In this document: piece after piece, positions 33,201-44,097 of the stretch
Position numbering within the stretch: the first letter of the stretch is position 1
Layout of the letters: the number at the start of each line of letters is the position of its first letter
Origin: Diatrype stigma
Taxonomy: Eukaryota > Ascomycota > Sordariomycetes > Xylariales > Diatrypaceae
Direction: 5' to 3'
Length of the DNA stretch: 64,000 nucleotides
Assembly (NCBI GenBank): GCA_022225965.2
Contig: JAKJXP020000109.1
Coordinates: 1-64,000 of the forward strand
The notes under the pieces: generated by a model
The model's input: only the letters and a program-made list of their open reading frames with translations
Told to the model about the DNA's origin: nothing
The model's database searches: none
Position numbers and translations under genes: made by a program

Positions 33201-33228
33201 GTGCTGGAGTGCTGGAGTGCTGGAGCGT
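33201..33228. repeat. GTGCTGGA octamer repeat
   Basis: Three perfect octamers and one partial copy in the SET3 upstream region. Confidence 0.8.
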
Positions 33229-33356
33229 GGTCAACTGGAGCGGTGCAGCGGTGCGGCGAGTAGTGCGTAGTGCGTCTGTAGTGCAGCGGTGCAGCAGCAG
33301 CAGCAGCAGTGCAGCGCAGAGCTGTGTGCAGTTCAGTGCCCATTGCTTTCCCTCGC

Positions 33357-33389
33357 CAGTCCCAGTCCCAGTCCCAGGTCCCAGTCCCA
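33357..33389. repeat. CCCAGT hexamer repeat
   Basis: Five copies, one with an extra G, about 70 bases after a GCA triplet run. Confidence 0.85.
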
Positions 33390-34241
33390 TGTAGTCCTAG
33401 TCCCTTTCCCTCTCCTATTGAACCGGGGAGCAGCAGCACTAGGGATGTACCAGCCAGAGCGTATGTGTTCCCGGAAGGCCATTGGTGCTATTGGTGCTAG
33501 ACGAGAAAAACAGTGGGGACGAGGAGGGTACCCTACCTGATTGGGTATTGGGTGTGGCTCTCTTCTCAGTGCACCAATGCTGCAGTACTGGTAGCTACCA
33601 ATAGTGCAGTGGTGGATGAGGTTTCTGCTCTACTCTGTATGTACCTAGCTGTAGGCAGGTTATGTTATGTATGTATATACATACTGTACATACAGATTAT
33701 AAACACCGAGCGATGGAACTTTCGCATCGCAGAGCCATCTTGTGCTTTACTGCACCCGAAGTGATGGAAGAGTAAAAAGGGGAAAGGGAGATTGAACTTA
33801 CATTGTCACATATGGCGATGCCGCCATTGCTCTGCTTGTGGCAAGCAATGAGGGGGGGATATTGTGACATTTGAAGATAAGAAAGATGGCGTGTATTGGG
33901 GGGAAGCTGAGAAATCGCAATGAAATGCGAGTACGATCCACCGAGGGGGACAGCTAGGGGGAGACAAAATGCACGCCAACCCCGTAGGCATAGGTGGTAC
34001 CGTAGTGGTAGCCTGTAGGTGGTCGATGGATGGAGGCACGCGGAGGGGAACCTTGAATCGATGGGATAACAAGCTAGGGCCACCTTGGGTACCCCATCCG
34101 CAATCGCTGCTGCACCAAACCAGACGCCAGGTTTGGATTGGAGAAGCGTGAAGCGAGGAGCGTGGAGGAGCGTGGAGTGAGAAGTGAGCAGCAAATGAAT
34201 GCAGGTGGGATTTCCATGGCCTGGTGCTGTCGGGCTGGCGG

Positions 34242-34269
34242 CCTGGCTGGCTGGCTGGCTGGCTGGCTG
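34242..34269. repeat. (GGCT)n tetranucleotide repeat
   Basis: Seven tandem copies of the CTGG/GGCT unit in the desert upstream of SET3. Confidence 0.9.
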
Positions 34270-35630
34270 ACCGGCTCAACCAAGGAGGTTATGCAGCTAT
34301 GCAGCTAGGTAGGTACCTATGCCGCTCACTGGCTGCTGGGGTGGAATGAGGAAACCTGAAGCATTCCAGGTCCAGGAAAAAAGAAATGTGGCTACTCACA
34401 TATCGCCCCTAAGAAGCGAGAGTCCTAGGTACCTAGGTAACTGCCCTAGTCTTAAAGGGCATTAGTCTAGTACCAACCCAAATGAGAGAACCCGGCCAAT
34501 GATCATGAACCCATTCGCCCCGGCAAAACCCCGCCTGCCCATTCATTCGTCATTGCAGGCGTCTGCCTGGCCTTGATCTTTTCCCAACGTGGGAAAGGCG
34601 CTGTAGACTTCGTAGACAAAACTGGGGGCGGAAGGCTTGCCCTCACAACACGTGAATAACAAATAGACTCTTGGAGCGGTAGAGCTTGAGAGATCAGTCA
34701 GTTCAGTCAAGGTCCGTGACAATAAAGAAATGGCGAATCATGTCCGCTCCGTTTTCTTGGTCAGGAAGAGGTGAACAAGCATCATTCCTGTTGAGTGGCA
34801 TTTGATGACATAAGAACTCATCACCACGACGAAACCTGACGGCTGCGAGAGCATGATGTGGAAGGATGAGCGGGCAATGGGTATTGGTGCGAGTAGCAGA
34901 AGGTTGGCTCTTAGGTGGTGGTGGCTTTGGGGTGAAAGTAGGGTAGATACAATGTCTGCAATTTAAGGGGAAAGCTTTTTATGTCATGTCGAAAATAGGC
35001 TTTGCATGGGGAGAAGCCTACTTCCTTTGCCACCCCCTGACACAGTGTCGAACAGGCAACGTACGTACGATAACTATTAGTAGTACCTACAGTACCTATG
35101 TAGGTAGGTACAGTAGGCAGGTACCTAGTAGCAGCTGAGATCTGGGAGGGTCGGCATGGTCAGTTGGCAGCAGAATCTTGAAAGATACAGTCCGGAACGG
35201 AACTGTCGACGTGGTCCTCGCATGACGGTTCCAGGTTTTGCAGCGAAATGTGGCGCCCAGCAACTGGGGATTAGCGTTTTTATCCCCTGCTCACACTCTC
35301 CTCCCGGTCACATGATCAAGGCCATACCCGCCTTCTGCCATGATGGAAATTATGCCTACATACATAGTGGTAGCATGATACGGTCGGCATACCGTAACAG
35401 TGCATACCCCATAGACATTCGAAAGGGGAGAGGACACAACTACATATTGTTTTACCATAGGAAGGGAGAGGGCCCCCCTATTGATCTAGTTTACCATATT
35501 GTTAGGTATCGCGTCCTGTTTTCAATCGGTTGGTATCGTTCGGTACGATAATATTCCTTCTTGCCAGAACCGTGTGAAGAATTCACCATCAGACCAGTTG
35601 AGAAGAACAAACCAAGGACATGGCCCTCCC

Positions 35631-35647
35631 GGGGGGGGGGGGGGGGG
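35631..35647. repeat. Poly-G run (17)
   Basis: Seventeen consecutive guanines following CCCTCCC, in the middle of the desert. Such runs are prone to sequencing length error. Confidence 0.85.
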
Positions 35648-38600
35648 CTAGGATTCACTCAATGCATGATCAAGCGTCGTGTTGAGTGACATAGGAGCTG
35701 ACTTTCAAGCCTGGACACTTTTGGTATCTGAGGCTAGGCTAGCCGGAAAGCAGGACCGTCGTAGGGGGTAAACAAAGTGTTGATCTGATGATAAAGTGCT
35801 TGAGCCATTATATTTGATATGTCGACCGTGTCTTGCCCCGGTGAGATGCATAAGGAAAAGCGATGGCGTTATAAAATGAAGAATAGGAAACCTGCTTTAA
35901 CAGCGGCTAGGAATACATTATCATCTTTACACAGCTGAAGCATAATCGTAATTGACCACGCGCAAGACAGCTACACGCGGATGGGCATCAAGATATGTCC
36001 TACGAGCCGATTCGGCAGCGCCCACGGCCTGACGATCCTCCCGACCAGGCATATATAATGCTCACCTGCATGACGCTCAAACCATACAAGCCACGATATG
36101 AGCAGGAGTATAGCAGCGGAGCCTAGGTGCGGTCCCTCGGTAGGGTTGTCGACGATAGTGTCCCCCGCCTCAGCCGGGGGAAACATACGGAAGACATTAC
36201 TGTCCGGAGGCTGAAGTTGTATCGGACTGCGCTGGTCGTCAGGAGATCCCGAGGACCAGTACAGCCTGGAATGGCACGAGGTCAACCAGCACAACTTATC
36301 TCTCAGGGTTGGTCAATCTCAGCACGGGGTAGACCAGTTGAACTTCCACGACGGGACCAATGAAGTCTAAACTAGGGTACTGTAGCCTGGCCAACGCTGA
36401 CTCCGTATTTCATCACGAAATATCTGCATAACGTTATGCAAACGCTACAATCATGGGGAATCTACGAAGTACCTGCGGGGTTTCAGAGGTGGTGACACTG
36501 ATAGACGGTACGGCATGTTAGCCTAAAGAACCAGGCCGACGGTAGTCCGTTTCCCTTTCAATATGTTGTTTCGCCAGGTTTCGATATTGAAATCATCGTG
36601 CGAGGCCTGCTGCGTCAACAAGACACGATCAGAGACGCGCTTACAGTTAAGTGCCTCTTTTAGACCATGCCCGTCGTCAAAGTGTACCTAGCCTACACAC
36701 TAGGTACGAGAACAATACATCCGAAACAGACCTATTTTGTTCCATAGCTAGCAGTTCGCGGTTTCAGGTTTACACCTATCGTGATTCTCTATTGCATGTA
36801 GAGCAGGCTTAAACTTTGATGCAATATCCCAGGTTAGGTATCTTCAAGTACCTTCAAACCGGCGTTGCGGAGCTGGCGCTTGCCGGATAAGCCTGGGAAT
36901 ATCCGTGGTTGGGAATATACCGCTGCCTATTCAATGCTCGCTCCCAGGACTGACCGCTCAGCTGCTGTACCGGAGACTTGTTCCGGAGACTGTAGAACGC
37001 CGATGCACGGAAGAGTCTTCCAGTTGGATGACCTATGTAGCTTTCGCTTTGCATGTGGACGGTTGCAACCCTATCCGGATACGAACGAAGGTGGCTGGCT
37101 ATGTTCGCAGGCTGACCGGTGGATGATCCTTGACTATCAGTTACTTATCAGATGCCAGCTTGGCTATGTTGATACAACGTGCTTCTTACTACCTAGGTGT
37201 AGCAAGTTCATTTGCATACATCATATGCAAGAATCAGCACCTGACTTTCGTTGTGCTTCCGATGGCCATGCATATTCCCGCAGCATTGCTCGAATGAAAC
37301 ATCCTGGCCCTTGATGACTGCGTGCTACAACGCGTGGCACTTAGCTCGATAGTGAAGTAGCATGAGTTGCGTGGTCTAATGCCCATCACACGTAGCAATC
37401 GATATCTACGCCGAATGATTATTAATCCCTCTACGCGTATGTGGTGGTAGGGAATTGCTAGGGATCAGTATCATTGCATCTTCCTCGTGGCACCACAGCA
37501 AGGTGGTGTTCACAACGAAAACAGGAGTGTGAATAGCAAAAATTCCTCCTCCTATAACCCCGAAGGGTAATAGAGGAGAGTCGGCACCGCGCTGTGCAAT
37601 GCAGGCCTCCTCTCCTTCAAGCCCCGGATCTTGAGCTGGGGGTTGAGAGAAAAGGTAAGTATGAAGAGAAAAGGAAGGGAAAGCAAAAAAGCTGAAGGGA
37701 AGTTCAGGTATTTATATGAAGAAGGCGGTGTGGGGCTTTGGAGTGATTGTACGTAACTGAAGATTCTGCCGCCGGTTTCATACCACGCTAGTACTTATTG
37801 GGCCGTAATCTTGCTACACACCCAAGAATTGCGCCCACATTAACGCGAATAACGGAAGCCGTCCAATAAGCTCTTTCCGGACTACTCTCCGGCATTTTAC
37901 TTGCCTTGAGTCTTTAACAGATGCGCAATCAGTACCAATCACTCAATCTTCCAAGACAGCGAATGCCTGGCTGCTGAAATCGACTACATACACAGGCAAG
38001 ATAGGCCTTGATAGGCAACTTGTGCGTAGATCAGCCACATGTCAAATGCGGGTCAGCCGGTGGGTGGGCGAACCGTGAACGAGCCATGTCCAATGATGCA
38101 TTTTCCCCATCGGGCCTCGGGGAATCAGGATTCCCCAGAAAATAAGCTTAATTTTGCGACTCCATCCGAACCTGAAGTACTTCGTACATATGTACAAGAA
38201 TGGATGCTACATACCCTAGCAGGCCTGGCAGCGCTGATATCTAGACTCAACTACATTTCTTGGAGGTAGTATCAATAATTAATTTACATACAGTCAACAT
38301 GCAAGTACTGAGCCCCGATTGGCCTCATTATAGAGGTGATGGCTTGTGACTCCCAGCTTCTTCAAGCTGCTCTATAAATTTCCTCAAGTTGCCTAGTATC
38401 GACCAAACGGGGCGGTGTATCAAGATACAACCTTTTACCTTGACCATACCTTGGTACTTATACATCTGGATCTCCAACTATATCCCAGGTATCGCTTACA
38501 AAACCCACGCTGTTTATAGGGGCGCTATCTTCTTAGCCAAAGTCTGGTAGTGACTACTTGACATAGGCCAACTTAGACCTACATACCTAGGTACCTAGCC

Positions 38601-38891
38601 CCCTTAGATATATACCCAGACTTCTACTTGGTAAATAGCACATTTGTATACATGAAATAGTTAGTCGTTCAGGTCAGTCGTTCAGGTCATGATCAAGAGT
38701 CTTCTCTCATTAATACCCCGGTCGCCAGTCTAGTCTATAGTATCCTCAAATACAGCCTCAACGAGAAGTATATTCGTTCAGGGGCGATACTCCTATGTAC
38801 ACCTTCGTGACCCAGGCCGAACCCACTGAGCAAATCTATAACGATCGAACGTCGCCCGGCTTTTCGTCAAGGCATCTCATCCCGAGGGGGG

Positions 38892-41615
38892 TCAGAAGAA
38901 TCTCTGGTGTCGTCGCAAATGCTGAGGGCGATGTTCCCAACCCATGCGGAACTCATGCTTGATCATATCCGCAGCCTATGTAGTTTGGTGTTAGTCGTGT
39001 GTTTGATAGAAGAAATAATATTTCATCAATGTAAGAGCAGTTCATAATAGCCTAAAAGGGGGGAGGGGGAGGACGAGAAAACACAAACATGAAACAATAG
39101 TTACCTTTTCCGCCACAGCGTAGACCGCCGCCTGAATGTGCCCGTCCGGGATCAAGGGCAGGACGCCCGCATCGACGACGCGCAGGTTCCGCGTGCCGTA
39201 GACCCGGAGCGCCGGGTCCACGACGCCGCCCTTCTCCCGCGGCATCATGGCCGTCGTGCCGGCCGGGTGGAACCCCGTCCGCACCATGCGCCGCACGGCC
39301 TCGCCCAGCGCCTCCCTGTCTTCCTGCCGCTTGCCCCCGTCCCCGTCCCCGTCCCCGTCCCCAAACGGACCGAGCACCGGGTCCTCCGCCACCGGCGCCA
39401 GCGCCGCCATGGGCGCCGTCGCCACGAGGCGCGCGTTGAGCTCCAGCCCCAGCCGCAGCACCTCGCAGTCGAAGGGGTGCGAGCAGTAGCGCGGGTCGAC
39501 GAGAGGCGGTTGGCCCTGGCCCACATTCTCATCCGGACCGACTCCGAAAAACATGGACGCGGATTGCGCGACCACCACGCCCCGCGAGAACGGCTGCAGC
39601 GCGCCGACGGCCAGGCGGCCCCACGACGTCGACATCAGCTCGGCGGCCGGCACGTCGGTCCGGTTGAGGAGCGCGAGCAGCTGCGCCTCCTGCGCGGCGT
39701 AGCCGGCGTAGAGCGCCCGTCTCGCGGCGCCGCCGCCGTCGTCGTCGTCGTAGGCGGGCGGCAGGTGGTGCGGCGTCGTCTGCGCGGCGCCGCGGAGGAG
39801 GCGCGCCCAGTCGTCGGTGAGGGCGCGCAGGGCGGGGAAGGCGACGGCGTTTACGGAGGGGGAGGTCCAGGGTCCTGTTGTTGTGTTTTTGGGGGATTAG
39901 CTAACTGGCGTCTGGATGGAAATCTTGATGATGAGGATGGCAAACGCTGCTTGGAGGGTTGGGTGTTTTCATGACTGTACAAACCTGTTCGGTTGGCGAG
40001 GTATTCCAGCCTCACTTCGTCTCTGACGCTGCCTACGATGTCTTCTGCAGAGAACACGTCGGGCGCGGTATCTGCCAGGCACACACGTCATGTTAGCCTT
40101 GAGCGTCCCAGTGGGATGATGATTGGTTCCAGAATCATTTGGCAGCTTACACCAGTACACGGGCTGGACCATCGGGTGGTCTTGGAGGTTCCTGCCGACG
40201 CCCGGCAGGTCGATGACGACGGGGATGTCCAGGCTTTCCAGAACCGACCTCGGTCCCAAGCCGGAAACCTGCAGGAGCACAGGCGAGAGGATGGCGCCCG
40301 CCGCGACGATGACCTCCTTCCGGCAGTTCGCGATGTGTTTCGCCGCTGTGGCATTGGCGGCAAACTACGGTCGCGATCCGAAAATGTTAGCAAACACATA
40401 CACCACTGCACTCAGCACATACACCAACGCTCACGCCCACGCCAACGCTCAGGCTTCAGGGCTAGTGGGTGGGAGGGGAGAGCCTACCTCGACACCTGTG
40501 ATGAGCACGCTTGAACCGCCGCCGCCGCCTGTGGAGTTCCACGAGCCCTCCGTGCTTGTCCCGTCGTGCAAGACGCGCGTGACGGTGTGGCCGGTGAGAA
40601 CATGGAGATTGGGGCGCGATGCTGCGGGATCCAAGTATGCGCCGCGGGGGTCCGCGCGAGACTGCCCTGCCGAAGTCATGCTGCTGGGGATCACACTGCA
40701 CCCGGTGGGGTCTCCGCCATTGGGGTCGTCGTTGAACGGGACCCCGAGCTCTTCCATGCCTTGCAGGAAGTTGACTTGGTTGGATTGGATGTGGTCAGCC
40801 CTGGCGCATATTGGCTAGTATGGGAGGGAGCGCTTAGTTTACACTCACTGGACTGCTTGTAGAAGTACTGGGGGAACCCGATGTCAAGGGGTCCCTGGGA
40901 GCCTTGACCATCCAAGCTAGTGACTTGAAGCTCGTCGTCGATTTTCGTTGTCAGCTTCTCGGCCTGGATCTTGCGTCAGTGCTGCATATGTACACTGTAG
41001 ATATGTACAGCGTTCTGCTTATTCTTAGGTAGTAACTCACCTTGGAGAAGTACGGCAACATATCGTCCCACCCCCAGCCGGGGTTGCCCAGGGCCTCCCA
41101 AGCGTCGAAGTTGGACTTCGAACCTCTGGTCCAGCAAAGGCCATTCAAGATGGTGCTCCCCCCAATGGCTCGCCCCTGGTCGAGTAGTCGAGTTTCATTG
41201 TTCAGGTACTGCTGTCTGACCGTGGTAAAGTTCCAATCATAGCGCTGGGTGTTCGCTCGGCCGATGTTTCCAGGCACAGTGACATCCTCGGATTGGTCGT
41301 CCCTGGGAACCATTAGATAGTTGGAAATGGAATTATGGGAGTCAAATATGGACTTACAAGTCTCCCGCTTCAATTAGCAGTATAGATACTAGGTAGGGTC
41401 TTGTTAGTAACGGTATTTCGCGTCAGGAGACTTCGGTCTTTACCTGATGGATCTTCAGACAACCTCGTGGCCGTGACGAGGCCACCAATCCCACCACCCA
41501 CGATAATGTAATCGTAACTCTCGTCCCAAGAAATGTTTTCAGCACTCGGTGCCAAGTAGACAGCCGTGGTGGGAAGGAGCCAAAGCCCTAGGAGGATCAA
41601 AGCAAACAGTAACAT
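38892..41615 (-). CDS. Secreted GMC (glucose-methanol-choline) oxidoreductase, FAD-dependent
   Basis: Predicted 673 residues in nine exons: 41615-41444, 41388-41358, 41302-41041, 40963-40849, 40774-40488, 40364-40151, 40071-39985, 39874-39105 and 38975-38892; every join keeps frame. A signal peptide spans about 1-19 ([13 protein letters not shown]). The FAD dinucleotide motif IIVGGGIGG is at 37-45 and LLIEAGD follows. The GMC signature is seen in [31 protein letters not shown] and [12 protein letters not shown] are also typical. The active-site histidines are in GFHPAGT and the [18 protein letters not shown] end region. Members include aryl-alcohol, glucose and choline oxidases and enzymes tailoring secondary metabolites; the substrate is not predictable. 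[10 protein letters not shown] stretch and an acidic loop interrupt the substrate domain. The start is at 41615, since no earlier ATG is in frame. It stands alone between deserts. Confidence 0.9.
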
Positions 41616-44093
41616 TTTCGCTATGTGTTCGTGGAAGAGAAGGCAGTCTTGACTAGGTGCCAATGTGTTGATTGTAGGAAAAGGTCGCTAGGTAGAGCAC
41701 AGTTATAAGTGTGTGCACTGTTGTAGGAGAATTGAATCTGAATTTGGCGGTTGGGCAAGCAAACAAATGGCAGTGACATAGAGAGATGGGATGTAAACAC
41801 AAAACCCCCTGTCAGGGGCAACGACTAGCTGCACACCTCTATTATTCACTTTTTACAGTGTGAGTAGGCAAGGTGATTAGTCTATCTTTCATCCTTCGGC
41901 TCGAAATGCTACTTTGATACTGAATAGTCCTTTCCATCTATTTAGCTGATCCTATCCATATATACTATGGATGTTGCAGCATCATTCACCTACACACTTA
42001 AACAATCATAGGATATTGGTGGCTAGATCATTTCCCTTCTTCATAAGAAACAAACATAGACTACTCTGGCGTATATTCCACCTGGGCACGGTTTGGTTTT
42101 GAACCGCGGAAAACTCGATTATTTATCATTGGCCATCCGAATAACGTGACGTCCACGAATATCTTGACAACATCTTGCTTTCCGAGAGACATGAATAACA
42201 GCACGGATAGCCCCTGACTTCTTTTGAAAGTACCCCTTGTTGTTTCTGGAGGAGCCGTAATGTTTGCTAAACCTCGGACGCGATTCATATATTGTCTAGC
42301 ATAATTAAATGGTTGCTTGTTTGCCCAACGGACCCTTCCCGTATATTCACTATTTGGACTGAAGATGTTGCAGGATATGTGGCAGGCCTAACGCAAACGA
42401 CTCCTTTCTTGCCTTACTCTGATATACCGGCTAAGCAACCACTGGATTGTCCTACCTAGTACAAGCCTCTAATAGCTCTTCCTTGATCCTCGCGAGCAAG
42501 CTGATCGAAGTTTTTCTGATGTAGCCCCTTTGAAGTATATTGATTGATGATCCTCGAATCAGTATCAATACCGCGTGTTGAGATATATCATCCAGGCACT
42601 GCCAAAGCTCCTTGGCTCTACGGTTTGTTTCGTCTGGCTTGGAGACTTGCCGAGTCCTGCCAGGAGAGCCACTTGGGTGTTTTCCCCCTTACGGGATTGG
42701 AGTCAGCAATATAGGCGAAGCATTCTTTTTGTAGCCCGGGATACCAGAATGCTTATTCATGGCTGGATTTTCTTGTTCAGGCAATCAGCGAAGCCGAACA
42801 ATGGCCACTGATGATATAGACGGTAAGGTCTTGCCGCCAGAAGCCTGGCAATCTTGAAATAACAGAGGCCTACTCCAATGTGAGAAGGAACGTAGATTGT
42901 ATAGTCATCCCGGTTTAGAAAAGGAGGTATTCTGATCTAGTTTACTGGGCGGAAGTAACGGAGTAATACTCTGTATACCAGAGTTTTGTGTGACGTTGAG
43001 AGGTAACCGAGGGGGTGGACGGTGTTCTGGGTCGTTCGAAACAAGTGCCGTCCTCGGCTCGTCCCGGCCTCTGGAGGCTGTGCAGGCGGAACCTTATGTT
43101 GCAACTCTTCAGGTGGTTTATACTTATCAACCTTTAACTTTCCTAACCCCCTGGCTTACCAATTAGTTGGGATCATCTGAGCAGACGAGACGAGACGTTC
43201 ACCCATGCTGTGCGCCAATCCAGGTGCGCATGTGCATCGCCCCGGACGATCAAAGCCCATCACCCCCAGCAACTATGATTCGCTCGGGGGCATGCCGCGA
43301 ACATGATCGACACTGTCATCGCATCGTATCGCATCGTCGAATAGGATATTCCAGGCTCAATCTTGATAATGTGCGTTGGTACAGAGTACGCAGGCATGTT
43401 GGCATGGCGGCCGTCTATCACTGAAACTCCTGGCCTAGTGGCATGGCGGGGTGAGGGATATGGGACAGGTATTGTATGTATTGTACTGCCCTGTCCGGGC
43501 CTGTCCTACTGCCCTGTTAGCCTGTGACAGGGCATCTGCTTTACTACCAGGTAGTACCTACCTACTTCCCTAGAGCGTTATCGGCACGCTTATCGAAAAT
43601 TGACTCACCCATTACGCATACGGCCTAGGTAAAAGGGAAGCTATTGGATTTCACCTCGCTCCCTTCCCATTAAGTGACCAAACCTCCTTCGTGAAACTGT
43701 TTTGTTCGTTTCCCTGTAGTTCAGTATGTTCTGAAGTTGCGTTTGATATTTGGCCTTGCGGCGCCCAAGATGTTCTATGCGATAATATGAGAATGGGACA
43801 AGCCGCTTGGAAGAAGGCCACACCTTGCTTGAATGTGAGTTTCCTGATCTTGATTATCTCGAGCATCTGGAGCTTGATAATGAAGAATTGCCGTATCTGG
43901 CGTAAAGCGGTTCCTCATTGGACCTTGCACCCTGTTTCTCGATTTCGCAATTCCGCAATATGCTTTCGCTAAATGCTAGCAGCAATCTTTTATCAGGAAT
44001 TTCAGTAGGGCTGTTCCCAGCCAACCGCATGATGGCGTGCAAACCGGGTCGACGGCCAATGCTGCGAGCCAAGCAAGTGGCGGGGGGAGATCG
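41616..44093. other. 2.5-kb intergenic region between the divergent GMC and ARG2 genes
   Basis: It should hold both promoters. The GMC side (41.6-43.0 kb) is more AT-rich than average. CATCGTATCG repeats occur near 43315-43340 and CTGTCC/GCCCTGT words near 43470-43530. A TGACTCA at 43601-43607 is a plausible ARG2 control site. An upstream ORF at 43960-44097 overlaps the ARG2 start. Confidence 0.5.
43601..43607 (+). promoter_or_regulatory. TGACTCA site, candidate CPC1/Gcn4 element of ARG2
   Basis: A perfect palindromic bZIP site lies about 490 bases before the proposed ARG2 start and 353 before the upstream ATG. Arginine genes in fungi are controlled by the general amino-acid response through this word. 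Location and gene function make the site plausible; the word also occurs by chance. Confidence 0.5.
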
Positions 44094-44097
44094 ATGA
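43960..44097 (+). other. 45-codon upstream ORF or alternative N-terminus of ARG2
   Basis: An ATG at 43960 opens 45 codons that end at TGA 44095-44097, overlapping the proposed ARG2 ATG as ATGA. The peptide is rich in Ser, Asn and Arg and almost free of acidic residues until its last two codons, so it looks like a mitochondrial presequence. It could be a true upstream ORF, or the real first exon joined to the main frame by an unrecognised intron; one in-phase option uses a weak GTGCAA donor after MMA. Confidence 0.5.

Larger units (their letters stand above)
32202..38891. other. 6.7-kb gene desert upstream of SET3 and downstream of the GMC gene
   Basis: No coding gene can be supported across this interval; the open frames are under 170 codons, overlap on both strands and show no domain. 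It is rich in simple repeats: GTGCTGGA octamers (33201-33228), GCA triplets (33286-33310), CCCAGT hexamers (33357-33389), GGCT tetramers (34242-34269) and a G17 run (35631-35647). The first 2 kb may be the SET3 promoter and leader. ACCTAGGTA-type palindromes occur near 34424-34440, 37191 and 38584-38599. No terminal repeats or transposase motifs were found, though worn relics cannot be excluded by eye. Confidence 0.5.

Noticed and set aside
37540..37700. Possible structured RNA or tRNA-like relic
   Set aside because: Some paired C/T and G/A runs, but no A/B box promoter, acceptor stem or recognised RNA family could be matched by eye.
32202..38891. Transposon or RIP-mutated repeat in the desert
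   Set aside because: No transposase, reverse transcriptase, terminal repeats or strong CA-to-TA bias was visible. A worn relic cannot be excluded without a repeat library.
41615..41663. Longer start for the GMC oxidoreductase
   Set aside because: The codon at 41663 is TTG, and the ATG at 41615 directly begins a clean signal peptide.
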